From an uncultured Anaeroplasmataceae bacterium (GTDB lineage Bacteria > Bacillota_I > Bacilli_A > Acholeplasmatales > Anaeroplasmataceae), in NCBI GenBank assembly GCA_949840955.1, contig CATKXV010000001.1, forward strand, positions 186,001 to 250,000: 64,000 nucleotides of DNA, in the 5' to 3' direction. Numbering within the stretch: the first letter of the stretch is position 1; each line of letters starts with the position of its first letter. The notes beneath the pieces are model-generated. The model was not told the origin of the DNA. It ran no database searches and saw only the letters and a list, made by a program, of their open reading frames with translations. Of the stretch, positions 53,800 to 63,305 are shown piece by piece. The position numbers were made by a program, and so were the translations under genes.

Positions 53800-54090
53800 T
53801 TAAAGCCTTTCTGTCAACCATTTTTTTAATGTAAGGTAATCCAAATTGCCATCCTTTCTTCCTACAATCTCCTGATTTTCTATTAGAAGATAGGTTGGAA
53901 ATTTTGTAATGAGATATTCCTTTTTCATATTGGAATATTTTGTTGTATTTACCTTATATATTCGTAAATTTTTAAAATCAACACTTAACCGTGTAAGCCT
54001 ATCTGCTAGTAGATTACATCTTGAATTCCAAGCAGCATAAAAATAATATAGGCCATCTGCTAAATTTGAGCCATTATACTCATAAATCAA
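53800..54090 (-). CDS. Thioredoxin-like protein lacking the first active-site cysteine
   Basis: 96 aa, thioredoxin-sized. The fold signature is kept: YYFYAAWNSRCNLLADRLTRL in place of FxAxWCGPCxxxxP, the cis-Pro in TKFPTYLLIEN, and the final KxxGxL region. The first Cys and Pro of WCGPC are replaced (WNSRC), so dithiol oxidoreduction is unlikely; it may serve as a chaperone, adaptor or single-Cys protein. It follows mutS2 by 13 nt. Confidence 0.75.
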   Translation of the reverse strand: MIYEYNGSNLADGLYYFYAAWNSRCNLLADRLTRLSVDFKNLRIYKVNTTKYSNMKKEYLITKFPTYLLIENQEIVGRKDGNLDYLTLKKWLTERL

Positions 54091-54103
54091 TCTTGATCCA
54101 TCC

Positions 54104-56428
54104 TTATTTTAATTTGACGACAGTTACTCCGTTTAAGCCCTCTCCTTCTCCACCAAAGCGATAGCCTTTTGCATAAGGACAATGCTTTAGATAATCCCAA
54201 ACAGCCTTTCGAATTGCTCCTGTCCCAAATCCATGAATAATGGATACTGTTTCTAAATTTCCTAGTATGGCTTGATCTATATAAGAATCCATAAGCTCCT
54301 TAACCTCCTCATACCGCTTTCCTCTTAAATCTAAGGATAGACTTGCATGAGAGGCTGGATTATACCCGCTCATTCTTGTTCGTTTTTCTTTTTTCTCCTT
54401 GGGTCTTGTGGACTTAACTAAATCCTTTTTTGAAAAATCCATTTTAAATTGTCCCATTTGGATGGTATAGCGATCTTTTTTGATCGATAAAATTGTCCCA
54501 TATTGCTCATAGGGCTTTATGTAAACATAATCATTCACATTGAATTCTTCTTCAAAAAGAGCCTCTGTTTCCTCCTCTTGATGCAATTGCTTTAGGTTAT
54601 GCTTTAGCTGAGCAAGCTCGTGATCCTTATACTCTCCTGAAGCCTTTTCCTTGACCTGCTCTAATATATCAAAGGCTTCCTTCGTGGTTTGCTCTACTAT
54701 TTTTTTTGCCTCCTGTCTAGAAGCATCTAATATTTTCTTTCGCTCCTGCTCTAGGCTTAGCTTTTCTAAAGAAAGCTTATGGTTTAAACTATCGTACACT
54801 TCTAGTTTATGCTGAAGCTCCTCCTCTTGAGCCCTCAATTTTCTTATTTCCTCCTCCATATCCTCCATAAATTGTGAGGATTCTGAAAAATGAATATTTT
54901 CCATATAGCTTTTTGAGGTTTCAATAATTTTTTCAGGAATCCCTAGACGAGATGCTATTTCAATAGCATTTGACTTACCAGGAACTCCAATCAAGAGCCG
55001 ATATGTTGGAAGCAGGGTACTGGTATTAAATTCTACAGAGGCATTTTGTACATCCTTCTCCTGATAGGCGTAGGTCTTTAAATCACTATAATGAGTTGTA
55101 ACTAATAGCTTTGCTCCTCTATTTTTTAAATAATCAATCATAGAAATAGCAAGACTACTTCCTTCCTTAGGATCTGTACCACTTCCAAGCTCATCTAGCA
55201 ATATTAAGGATTCAAAGGAAGCCTTCATAAGAATTTCATTCATTTTTTTCATATGAGCAGAAAAGGTTGACAAGGATTGAGCAATGGATTGTTCATCCCC
55301 GATATCCACTAAAATTTCAGAAAATACACTTAGGCTTGAGCTTGAATCACAAGGAACCATCATTCCACACATCATCATAGCATGGAGTAAACCAACAGTC
55401 TTTAAGGCTACCGTTTTTCCTCCCGTGTTCGGACCTGTAATAATAATCGTACTATAGGAATTACCCAATTCCACATCTATAGGGACAACGGTCTTAGGGT
55501 CTAGTAAGGGATGCTTTGCCTTTTTTAAGACAAAATGCTGTGTATTGGTAATATTTACCTCCTGATATTCCAATTCCTTACCCATAAATGCCTTAGCAAA
55601 AATGATATCCAATGTAGTTAAGACATTCAAATTTTTAAGTAAGGCTGACGATTCTGCCCCCACTAAAAGACTCAAATTTTTTAAAATAATCTGAATTTCC
55701 TTCAGCTCAGCAGCCATATAGCTATCAATTTGATTTGCTGTCTCTATTGTAGAGGCAGGTTCAATATAGCATGTCGTATTTGAGGAGGAAATATCATGAA
55801 GAATTCCCTTAAAGGTATTTTTATATTCAATCTTTACTGGAAGGCACATTCGGTTATCTCGTAAAATGATTAAATTTTCTGTTAGCATAGATGCCTTAGA
55901 GGTTAATAGCTCATTTAACTTACTTCGAATACGATTTTGTAGGGAAAGAATACTTCTTCGAATTGTAAAAAGCTCCCTTGAAGCATTATCATTGATTTTT
56001 CCATCATAATCAATAGCCAAGGTAATGCTCGACTTTATCTGTGGAAAAAGACTTAATTCATCCCTATACCTCTTTAAGGATGATATTTCTATTTTATTAC
56101 TTTCCAGACTTTTTATATATTTTATTACATTGGCACTTGCATCAAGAAGTCCAACCACATTTAAAAGCTCAGAGGGCTCTAATATCCCACCGATTGCTGC
56201 TCTTTCTAGACTTCCCTTAACCTCATATAAGCCTCCAAGTGGGATATCAGACAATCGAACAATGGCTTGAAAGGCTTCTTTGGTTTCCTGATTTAAGCGC
56301 AAAACCTCTTCATAGGTATTCGTAGGGAGTATAGCATCAATCTTCTCCTTTGCATATTGTGTTTTGGCATATTTTTTTAAAATAGCAAGGACATCATAAA
56401 ATTCGATGGCATCTAAATCATAATGCAT
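54104..56428 (-). CDS. mutS2: Endonuclease MutS2
   Basis: 774 aa. The ATPase has Walker A GPNTGGKTVALKT and Walker B LILLDELGSGTDP. A coiled coil covers ~520-600 and the C-terminal Smr domain is SLDLRGKRYEEV...IIHGFGTGAIR. It lacks the MutS mismatch-recognition domains. MutS2 suppresses recombination and rescues collided ribosomes. AGGAGTGGG lies upstream. Confidence 0.97.
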   Translation of the reverse strand: MHYDLDAIEFYDVLAILKKYAKTQYAKEKIDAILPTNTYEEVLRLNQETKEAFQAIVRLSDIPLGGLYEVKGSLERAAIGGILEPSELLNVVGLLDASANVIKYIKSLESNKIEISSLKRYRDELSLFPQIKSSITLAIDYDGKINDNASRELFTIRRSILSLQNRIRSKLNELLTSKASMLTENLIILRDNRMCLPVKIEYKNTFKGILHDISSSNTTCYIEPASTIETANQIDSYMAAELKEIQIILKNLSLLVGAESSALLKNLNVLTTLDIIFAKAFMGKELEYQEVNITNTQHFVLKKAKHPLLDPKTVVPIDVELGNSYSTIIITGPNTGGKTVALKTVGLLHAMMMCGMMVPCDSSSSLSVFSEILVDIGDEQSIAQSLSTFSAHMKKMNEILMKASFESLILLDELGSGTDPKEGSSLAISMIDYLKNRGAKLLVTTHYSDLKTYAYQEKDVQNASVEFNTSTLLPTYRLLIGVPGKSNAIEIASRLGIPEKIIETSKSYMENIHFSESSQFMEDMEEEIRKLRAQEEELQHKLEVYDSLNHKLSLEKLSLEQERKKILDASRQEAKKIVEQTTKEAFDILEQVKEKASGEYKDHELAQLKHNLKQLHQEEETEALFEEEFNVNDYVYIKPYEQYGTILSIKKDRYTIQMGQFKMDFSKKDLVKSTRPKEKKEKRTRMSGYNPASHASLSLDLRGKRYEEVKELMDSYIDQAILGNLETVSIIHGFGTGAIRKAVWDYLKHCPYAKGYRFGGEGEGLNGVTVVKLK

Positions 56429-56446
56429 ATATTCCCACTCCTTTCT

Positions 56447-56983
56447 TTATACCTCCAACAGGTCAAGATCCTCTACTAATTTTTTATAAGAAATGACCTT
56501 TGCCCCATATACATCGGTATCTGGGTAAACAAATACCATTTCACATTCATTAATAACCTTTAATAAAGCTGTTACATTGGGATATACAATAAACAGCTTA
56601 TGCTCCTTCTTTTCCTGATGCGTTAAATCCAGACGCATTAAAGGCTCAACACCCTCAACAAAAACAAGCTTTTCGTTGCGGTCACCTAGCTTTCTTAACT
56701 GCCACTTAATTGCATTATTAATACAAATTTCCTGATTAGAAAAATTGTTAATAATTTTTATATAATAAATATTGCTTTCATCCTCAAAATAAAAATCATG
56801 GGTATCCTTTTTGACATATTCCATTTTATATTCTGTTATATTTTTCTTTTTACAGGCAGCCTCGAAAAGCTTTACGATATCACTCTTATATTTTTGTGAG
56901 CGTTTCTTTTTAGTCAAAGTAACTGCAAAGATCAACCCAGAAATAACGAGAATAGCGCCTATAATATAATATATGAATTCCAT
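56447..56983 (-). CDS. Hypothetical N-terminally anchored protein
   Basis: 178 aa, no recognised family. One N-terminal membrane segment (FIYYIIGAILVISGLIFAVTL), then KKKRSQK and a soluble alpha/beta domain (VKLFEAACKKKNI...KLVFVEGVEPLMRL...KVISYKKLVEDL). The pattern vaguely recalls a membrane-tethered nuclease-like fold but no catalytic motif is certain. Sits in the mutS2 operon. Confidence 0.7.
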   Translation of the reverse strand: MEFIYYIIGAILVISGLIFAVTLTKKKRSQKYKSDIVKLFEAACKKKNITEYKMEYVKKDTHDFYFEDESNIYYIKIINNFSNQEICINNAIKWQLRKLGDRNEKLVFVEGVEPLMRLDLTHQEKKEHKLFIVYPNVTALLKVINECEMVFVYPDTDVYGAKVISYKKLVEDLDLLEV

Positions 56984-56986
56984 ATC

Positions 56987-57187
56987 CTATTCCTCACTTT
57001 TCTTTTTTAGCCATAGTATACCTGCTATAAATAAATATATATACCCCATACTAGCAAGAATCAATAATCCAAGACCAAAATACATGATAAAAAAATTCTT
57101 TTCTACAGATGACCATAGAAGTAATCCTACACCAATAAATAATAATATAAAGGATAAAAAAGCACTAATGATGTTGATTGTCTTCAT
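56987..57187 (-). CDS. Small two-TM membrane protein
   Basis: 66 aa. Two hydrophobic helices (NIISAFLSFILLFIGVGLLLW and YFGLGLLILASMGYIYLFIAGILW) and a basic tail. The ATG at 57187 has GAGGA upstream and lies within the end of plsC. Unknown function. Confidence 0.6.
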   Translation of the reverse strand: MKTINIISAFLSFILLFIGVGLLLWSSVEKNFFIMYFGLGLLILASMGYIYLFIAGILWLKKKSEE

Positions 57188-57983
57188 AAAGTTTGATATC
57201 CTCATGGACCATATCCATAACCCTTTGCCCGAGCTCTGTCGTATTCATTAAGCTATAGTCTTCCTTTGAAATCGGCTGATGAAAAATAATTGTAATTTTA
57301 ACTCTTTTGAAAATGGTTTTTCTTTTCTTGGTGTTAGAGCTACCTATAATTGTTGCAGGAAGCAATAAGGCTTCACTTTTCGTAACAAGCTTATAGGCTC
57401 CAGCTCTTAAATTAACCATTTCCTCTGTATCCCTAGTTTTAATGCCACCTTCAGGAAAAATGATATAGGACATGCCCTCTTTAACCGCACGTATGGCCTC
57501 AATCATCGACTTTGCAGCAGCACGATCATTATCACGATCTAAAGCTACTGCCCCAAAAACCTTTTGACATTGCTTAATAATCGGTATTTTAAATAAAGAC
57601 TTTTTACCGATTGCTGAGCAAATTCGATGCAAGCCATAATAAAGTGCAATAGGATCTATATCGGATTTATGATTTGAATAGCATACAAAGGTTTCATTTG
57701 GAACATATTCCTTTCCAATCACTTTAACCTTAACATTGGACAGAATTAAAACCATATGACAAACCTGATATAAAACCTTATGACGAATTTTTCCTTTAGG
57801 ATCCGTTCTCATCCATACCTGAAATACCAAAATCACAAATAGGATAAAGGTAAGGAAGGCCAATAGAATAGATAGGGGTACCCACAGAAAATAAAACCAT
57901 AGAGATAAGCCTGTGTAATAAAAGCCATAGGCATAGGCTGCTGCAATAAGCAAAAAACTAAAAATTAAAATCATATCAATCAA
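57165..57983 (-). CDS. plsC: 1-acyl-sn-glycerol-3-phosphate acyltransferase
   Basis: 272 aa. Two N-terminal membrane segments precede the acyltransferase domain. The NHxxxxD catalytic motif is NHKSDID with FPEGG as the second block. It makes phosphatidic acid. The ATG overlaps the folA stop by 4 nt. Confidence 0.9.
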   Translation of the reverse strand: MIDMILIFSFLLIAAAYAYGFYYTGLSLWFYFLWVPLSILLAFLTFILFVILVFQVWMRTDPKGKIRHKVLYQVCHMVLILSNVKVKVIGKEYVPNETFVCYSNHKSDIDPIALYYGLHRICSAIGKKSLFKIPIIKQCQKVFGAVALDRDNDRAAAKSMIEAIRAVKEGMSYIIFPEGGIKTRDTEEMVNLRAGAYKLVTKSEALLLPATIIGSSNTKKRKTIFKRVKITIIFHQPISKEDYSLMNTTELGQRVMDMVHEDIKLYEDNQHH

Positions 57984-58450
57984 ACTCTTTCATAAATAGA
58001 ATATTCTACCAAATCTGTGACTTGATTTGAGATTAGCTGAAACTTGGTAAAATCAATTTCTGGAAAATATGTATCTCCCTCATATTCTTCTTTAATCCAG
58101 GATATATATAAAGAATCGGCATAGGGCAAAGCCAGCTGATAGATGCTCGCTCCTCCAACTACCCATATATCTTCTTTTGTATTTTTTAAAAAATCAATGG
58201 CATCCAGTACAATCGTTGCATCCTTTAGCATAAGATTTCTATTTAGACTTGCTACATAGATTTTCCCATAAGGAAGAGGTCTTTTCTTATAATATCCCTT
58301 TAAAGAATAATACGTATTTTCACCCATAAACACAATTTTTCCTTCCGTATGGCTCTTGTAGTAAAGCAAATCCTCCTTGATATGCCATGGGATACGATTA
58401 TCCTTTCCAATAACATGACTTTTTGTCATTGCCCAAATTAAGGAAATCAT
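57980..58450 (-). CDS. folA: Dihydrofolate reductase
   Basis: 156 aa. Folate and NADPH contacts are visible: IWAMTKSHVIGKDNRIPWHIKEDL (typical AxxxxxVIGxxxxIPW), and VVGGASIYQLALPYAD. It is coupled to thyA by a 1-nt overlap, pairing the two enzymes that make dTMP and regenerate THF. Confidence 0.95.
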   Translation of the reverse strand: MISLIWAMTKSHVIGKDNRIPWHIKEDLLYYKSHTEGKIVFMGENTYYSLKGYYKKRPLPYGKIYVASLNRNLMLKDATIVLDAIDFLKNTKEDIWVVGGASIYQLALPYADSLYISWIKEEYEGDTYFPEIDFTKFQLISNQVTDLVEYSIYERV

Positions 58451-59316
58451 TAGACTGCAACCTTTCCCTTAATCCCTTTATGTGGATCATAGCCTTCTAA
58501 GGTAAAGTCCTCATATGTAAAATCATAGATGGATGTAATATTAGGATTGATTATCATTTTTGGTAAAGCTCTAGGCTCACGCTTTAGTTGTCTATCAATC
58601 TGTTCTAAATGATTTAGATATATATGAGCATCACCAATGGTATGCACAAAAGTTCCTGGCTTTAAATTACATACCTGAGCAATCATCATAGTAAATAAGG
58701 AGTAAGAAGCAATATTAAAAGGAACCCCTAAAAATATATCAGCACTTCTTTGATAAAGCTGACAGGATAAACGTCCTTCATTGACATAAAATTGCATAAA
58801 GCAATGACATGGAGGTAAAGCCATTTCCTCTATTTCACTTGGATTCCAAGCAGAAATAATTAATCTTCTTGAGGTTGGATTCTTTTTTATCTCCTGAATC
58901 AGCCATTCTAACTGATCAACACCATTAAAATTTCTCCACTGTTTTCCATAAACAGGTCCCAAATTCCCATAGCGCTTTGCAAAGGCTTCATCTACTTTTA
59001 CTTTCTCAGCAAATTCTTCTATGGTCTCGCCCTTATATTCACTTGATTTTTGATAGCTTGCATAAGGCCAATCATTCCATATTCTTACATCATGATCTAC
59101 TAAATATTTTATATTTGTATCTCCTGTAATGAACCACAATAGCTCATGAATAATACTTTTCAAATGAACACGCTTTGTGGTAAGAAGGGGAAAGCCTTCT
59201 TCAAGATTGAAACGCATTTGGTACCCAAAATAAGAAATTGTACCTGTTCCCGTTCGATCCTCTTTTCTAATTCCTTCATTCAAAACTTTTTTTACTAAAT
59301 CTAAATACTGCTTCAT
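58450..59316 (-). CDS. thyA: Thymidylate synthase
   Basis: 288 aa. The catalytic Cys is in [13 protein letters not shown], with [12 protein letters not shown] before it and [13 protein letters not shown] near the end. The ATG at 59316 has GGTGAT immediately upstream; the TTG at 59328 is rejected. First gene of the thyA-folA-plsC run. Confidence 0.96.
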   Translation of the reverse strand: MKQYLDLVKKVLNEGIRKEDRTGTGTISYFGYQMRFNLEEGFPLLTTKRVHLKSIIHELLWFITGDTNIKYLVDHDVRIWNDWPYASYQKSSEYKGETIEEFAEKVKVDEAFAKRYGNLGPVYGKQWRNFNGVDQLEWLIQEIKKNPTSRRLIISAWNPSEIEEMALPPCHCFMQFYVNEGRLSCQLYQRSADIFLGVPFNIASYSLFTMMIAQVCNLKPGTFVHTIGDAHIYLNHLEQIDRQLKREPRALPKMIINPNITSIYDFTYEDFTLEGYDPHKGIKGKVAV

Positions 59317-59357
59317 TTTAATCACCAATATTTATTATACAAAAAACTTCATCTTTT

Positions 59358-59406
59358 TTCAATAAAAGAAAGCCTTCTAAAGCAAGAAAACTAAAGAAAG
59401 GCTTTG
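59358..59406 (-). terminator. Possible terminator upstream of thyA
   Basis: Leftward AAAGCCTTTC / GAAGGCTTT stem with a long loop followed by TCTTTTATT; it could end transcription from the lipoprotein gene at 59612. Confidence 0.5.
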
Positions 59407-59611
59407 AAATGAAGTAGATTCAATTTTTATCAATTAATTTAAATATGTTAGACTTCAATCTTATAAGATAGTATGATAGCTCATCCTATGAATTGCAATT
59501 TTAATTCTACTAAGTAAAATAAAAAAAGATGTCAATATATGGACTTAAAATCAATTCAATAGATATCTATTCTTGATTCTTTTTGTCTATATGCATCTTT
59601 CTTTTTACTTC

Positions 59612-59968
59612 TTATTTTGTTTTTAAATCATTTGCTGTAATTTTACGATATTCAGCAGCAGTTGCCTTACTTGCTAAAATTGTAACTACGATTCCTTCTA
59701 CATCTTCATTATTATCAATTTTAGTCTTGATATCCTCAATGCTCTTGCAGCCCTTTACAGAGATAATTACGCCAGAATTTAAAACAACGATTTCAGCACG
59801 ATCATCTCCTAAATCCTTACGAACCTGATCTAATGTGATAGCCTCGCCATCCTTTGCTGCCTTGTTAATCTTATCAGCATAGCTTTGGCTAACATTTGAA
59901 CATGATACAAGAACAAATAGGCCAAAACAAGCTGCAAAAACGCCAAGCCATTTGAAAAATCTTTTCAT
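59612..59968 (-). CDS. Small predicted lipoprotein
   Basis: 118 aa. Signal peptide MKRFFKWLGVFAACFGLFVL with lipobox LVSC. The mature part has a small alpha/beta domain (ADKINKAAKDGEAITLDQVRKDLG...DVEGIVVTILASKATAAEYRKI). It is anchored outside the membrane; function unknown. A GGAG-type site precedes the ATG. Confidence 0.85.
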   Translation of the reverse strand: MKRFFKWLGVFAACFGLFVLVSCSNVSQSYADKINKAAKDGEAITLDQVRKDLGDDRAEIVVLNSGVIISVKGCKSIEDIKTKIDNNEDVEGIVVTILASKATAAEYRKITANDLKTK

Positions 59969-60029
59969 ATACCTTCTCCTTCCTCGCTATTGTTTAGTTT
60001 ATTTTACTCCTTTTTTATAAAATTGTAAA

Positions 60030-60362
60030 CTAGATATTTATTTTTTTACATGGAATATCCAAATATATTTTTTCTAAAGAAAAATGCTCTCGCTCCTCAT
60101 GAGTAAAAATGGATAGGATAATATCATTTAAATCAATTAAAACCCATGAGCTATTTAATCCCTCTACACCACGTACAGAGCCTCCTAGCTTAGCTACCTC
60201 TTCTTCTATATATGAAACTACAGCAGAAGCCTGACGTTCTATATCTACACTTGCTAATATCATAGTATCGTAAAAGGGGGATATTCCCTTCATATCATAT
60301 TCTAAAATATTGGTTGCCTTGACCTTTCCAAGGCATTCATAAACCTTTTCTTTTTTATTCAT
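60030..60362 (-). CDS. rsfS: Ribosomal silencing factor RsfS
   Basis: 110 aa. The RsfS (Iojap) pattern is seen: ILEYDMKGISPFYDTMILAS, VRGVEGLNSSWVLIDLNDII and FTHEEREHFSLEKIY. It binds L14 and blocks 70S assembly when nutrients run out. The ATG overlaps the yqeK stop. Confidence 0.95.
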   Translation of the reverse strand: MNKKEKVYECLGKVKATNILEYDMKGISPFYDTMILASVDIERQASAVVSYIEEEVAKLGGSVRGVEGLNSSWVLIDLNDIILSIFTHEEREHFSLEKIYLDIPCKKINI

Positions 60363-60934
60363 TGCTTACACTTCCCCTCATAATATTTTAAAACCTCCAT
60401 CTGTAATGGATGAGGATTTATGTTTTTTGATTTTAAAAACTCGATTGTATAGTAGGTAGACTCATAAATAGCCTTATATAGGTCTTTAGATAATAGAGTT
60501 TCTCTTACCTTAATACAATTGGGATACATTCGGTTTTCCTCAGTATAATCACTAATTAGTATAATTTCTTCTAGCCTTGTCATATGGAGTCTACCAAATA
60601 CATGATTGCGTATAGCCTCATAAACCTCTTCATCCTTACCTATATATTTTTTATAGTATTGGGCAGAGGCATAGGAATGATACAAAACGGGATAGCTTTC
60701 ACATTCCTCTATATCCTTGGGATCCAATAGGGAAGTAATCTCCTCTAAGGAATCATATTTACAAAAATCATGAAGGTAAGCCGCAAGAAGCGCCTTTGTA
60801 GGATCTATCCCATACTGATTGGCAAGGGTAAGCGCCATTTTCCCTACCCCTAAGGTATGTTTATAGCGCTCTATCTGTCCTACAGAAATAAATTTTTCTT
60901 CCACCATTTTTCTTATTTCATCCAAGGATTGCAT
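60359..60934 (-). CDS. yqeK: HD-domain diadenosine tetraphosphatase YqeK
   Basis: 191 aa. The HD motif set is KHTLGVGKMALTLA, AYLHDFCKY, HSYASAQYY and IRNHVFGR. YqeK symmetrically hydrolyses Ap4A. It overlaps yqeH by 17 nt. Confidence 0.93.
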   Translation of the reverse strand: MQSLDEIRKMVEEKFISVGQIERYKHTLGVGKMALTLANQYGIDPTKALLAAYLHDFCKYDSLEEITSLLDPKDIEECESYPVLYHSYASAQYYKKYIGKDEEVYEAIRNHVFGRLHMTRLEEIILISDYTEENRMYPNCIKVRETLLSKDLYKAIYESTYYTIEFLKSKNINPHPLQMEVLKYYEGKCKQ

Positions 60935-62009
60935 CTGTTATATAAACCTCCGTATTTTTTATATATCGTATTGTGATTTTTGCAGTACCAGATACCTGTA
61001 CAAAGCCAAAGCCTGAAAACCAAATATCCTTCTTCCCAGTGATTTGAATATCCTTAGACTCGTAGGAGAGATTCACTATTTCCTCCTTTGTAGGTGGAAT
61101 GAGGATTCCTCCAAGCTGTGAGGTAAAAAGCTCTTCTACTCGACTGGTTTTTGTTCGATGCAAATATAAGGAATTGGAGGTGTATACCGTTACAGATAAT
61201 GGCTTTTTTGTAGAAAAGCTAAGTACAGCGAGTCCTCCTAAAAAGATACTGTTCCCATCTGTTATTTGATACGTTTTTGGCTTTACTTCTTTATTTGGAA
61301 GAATTGATTTAAAGGACTTAGGTAAAATTTGATTGAGTATATCCGATGTATTGATTAACCCAGGTGTATCAATAAGCATAGAATTGTCCTCAAAATAAGG
61401 AATACGTATTTCATTCAAGGTGGTTCCTGGAATTAAAGAGGTTGCAATAACATCCTCTGTTCTTGTCGTTGTTCTTTTCAATAAAGCATTGATAATACTC
61501 GATTTTCCAACATTCGCACAACCAACAAAATAGACATCTCTATGCTTTCTTGCCATATCTATCGTAGCAAGTAAATCATCCATAAAATCTGCTGTTTTAG
61601 CAGAGGCAACTCCAATGGCTAATGCTTTCAGCTGAAATCGATCACATTCCTTGCTAATCCACTGGACTACCTTTGCTAGGTTTGTGCTTTTCGGTAGGAG
61701 ATCAATCTTATTTGCTACTAAAATCACATCCTTGTTCCTTAGACGCTCTATCATCATTTTATGGAAGGTAGATTTAAAGGAAAAGATATCTACAATATAG
61801 ATAAACAAGGCATTCTTTTTTACTACAGCATCTATCACGGCCTCATATTCCTCATTGGTTGCTACGATTTTTGGAAGTTCATTGTAATGCATCATTCGGA
61901 AACATCTCTTGCAAATCTTCATTTCCTCTGTAAGCATAGGAACAAACCCGGGTTTATTTTCATTTTCTGCCTGTAATATGGCTCCACAGCCAACGCATTT
62001 TTTAAACAT
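60918..62009 (-). CDS. yqeH: Circularly permuted ribosome-biogenesis GTPase YqeH
   Basis: 363 aa. An N-terminal CVGCGA...CKRC zinc finger is followed by the permuted GTPase order: NKIDLLPK (G4) before GCANVGKSSIINALL (G1) and DTPGL (G3). It is required for 30S maturation. The start overlaps the yqeG stop by 8 nt. Confidence 0.96.
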   Translation of the reverse strand: MFKKCVGCGAILQAENENKPGFVPMLTEEMKICKRCFRMMHYNELPKIVATNEEYEAVIDAVVKKNALFIYIVDIFSFKSTFHKMMIERLRNKDVILVANKIDLLPKSTNLAKVVQWISKECDRFQLKALAIGVASAKTADFMDDLLATIDMARKHRDVYFVGCANVGKSSIINALLKRTTTRTEDVIATSLIPGTTLNEIRIPYFEDNSMLIDTPGLINTSDILNQILPKSFKSILPNKEVKPKTYQITDGNSIFLGGLAVLSFSTKKPLSVTVYTSNSLYLHRTKTSRVEELFTSQLGGILIPPTKEEIVNLSYESKDIQITGKKDIWFSGFGFVQVSGTAKITIRYIKNTEVYITDAILG

Positions 62010-62559
62010 CCTTTTCCCTCACATATAAATCTAGCTTTTGCTGATATAATCTTGGATGGTAGCGTTCAATTTTATCTAAAAAGAAATTTTCTAATTTACG
62101 ATTGATTTTGGTAGGTAAAATTTCTGTTTTCTTATCAATTGCCTTTAACAAAATCGTATGAAGCTTTAGACGCTTAGAGGCAAAAACATCTGTCATTAGC
62201 TGATCCCCTAATACCACAATTTCCCTTGCTTCATATTTCCTTGAAGCTATTCGTAGTGCCTTTTTCAAGCCAAATAGCAATGGCTTTTTAGCAAATTTCA
62301 CAAAAGGAACCTGTAAAAGATTCGCAAAATGCTCTACACGATCCTTTCTTGAGTTGGACACAATAATGATTTCAAAGCCCATAGCCTCTACCTTATGCTT
62401 CCATGCATAAAGCGCCTCTGTTGGCTCTGCTTCCTTATAGGAAATGAGTGTATTGTCTAAATCTGTAAGAATAAGTCTAATTCCATTTGCATAAAGTGTA
62501 TTGTATGGAATATCTTCAATTTTGTTATAGTATTCATCTGGAATCAGTTTTTTTAGCAT
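62002..62559 (-). CDS. yqeG: YqeG-family HAD phosphatase
   Basis: 185 aa. The HAD nucleophile motif is LTDLDNTLI, with IIVSNSRKDR and VLGDQLMTDVFAS. Likely a phosphatase of the IIIA group. The ATG at 62559 (MLKKLIPDEYY) has GAGGT upstream; a start at 62661 would overlap the divergent sigK and is rejected. Confidence 0.95.
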   Translation of the reverse strand: MLKKLIPDEYYNKIEDIPYNTLYANGIRLILTDLDNTLISYKEAEPTEALYAWKHKVEAMGFEIIIVSNSRKDRVEHFANLLQVPFVKFAKKPLLFGLKKALRIASRKYEAREIVVLGDQLMTDVFASKRLKLHTILLKAIDKKTEILPTKINRKLENFFLDKIERYHPRLYQQKLDLYVREKDV

Positions 62560-62623
62560 ACATTTACCTCGTTTTCTTAAAAATCTAATAGTTCCATCAT
62601 AATATTCATAAAGGAGTTTTATA

Positions 62624-63283
62624 ATGTTGTTTTTCATGCTTCCGCTTTTTGGAGCAATCAAGAGTGAATCCTATCCTCAAAAGCTTTCTGATGAGGAGGA
62701 ACGAATGTATCTTTTACGATACGCAAACAATAAGGATGAGGTAGCCCGTGCGAAGCTAATTGAGCATAACCTTCGTCTTGTAGCGCATATCGCTAAAAAA
62801 TATGAAAATACAAATGAGGATAAGGATGATATCCTATCCATTGGTATTTTAGGCTTAATGAAAGCTGTTGATTCATATCAAATTACAGCAAGCAATAAGC
62901 TAGCAACCTATGCAGCCCGCTGTATTGAAAATGAAATCCTTATGCATCTAAGAGCCAATAAAAACAAAAGAAATCTCGTCTATCTACAATCCCCTGTTGC
63001 CATGGATAAGGATGGAAATGAGGTAGAGCTTTTAGATCTTATGGAAGACAAATCCATAGATATTATGGCTTCCTATGAGAAAAAAGCAATGCATAAGGAT
63101 CTAGACGATGCTTTAAAAACCTTAAATAGCCGAGAATATGAAATCATAGCTCGAAGATACGGAATCAATCGTGATTCTCAAACCCAAAAAGAAATTGCAA
63201 AGGATATGAATATCTCTAGAAGCTATGTATCAAGAATAGAAAAGCGAGCATTACTCAAGCTCTACTTTCTACTCAAAAAATAG
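62624..63283 (+). CDS. sigK: Mother-cell sporulation sigma factor sigma-K
   Basis: 219 aa. Region 2 is EHNLRLVAHIAKKYENTNED then SIGILGLMKAVDSY and TYAARCIENEILMHLRANKN; region 4 ends KEIAKDMNISRSYVSRIEKRALLKL, which is the sigma-K signature. The gene is uninterrupted, so no skin-like element is present. The hydrophobic N-terminus (MLFFMLPLFGAIK) is a short version of the sigma-K pro-sequence. AAAGGAG precedes the ATG. It runs opposite to its neighbours. Confidence 0.95.
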   Translation: MLFFMLPLFGAIKSESYPQKLSDEEERMYLLRYANNKDEVARAKLIEHNLRLVAHIAKKYENTNEDKDDILSIGILGLMKAVDSYQITASNKLATYAARCIENEILMHLRANKNKRNLVYLQSPVAMDKDGNEVELLDLMEDKSIDIMASYEKKAMHKDLDDALKTLNSREYEIIARRYGINRDSQTQKEIAKDMNISRSYVSRIEKRALLKLYFLLKK

Positions 63284-63302
63284 GACACCTAAAAGTGTCC
63301 TA
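63281..63302. terminator. Bidirectional terminator between sigK and greA
   Basis: TAGGACAC / GTGTCCTA hairpin; T-run on the leftward strand and an A-run preceding sigK's stop. Ends both converging genes. Confidence 0.87.
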
Positions 63303-63305
63303 ATC

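Noticed and set aside
59520-59605. Long imperfect hairpin downstream of the lipoprotein at 59612
   Set aside because: Pairing is weak and interrupted; it could be a terminator but was not strong enough to list.
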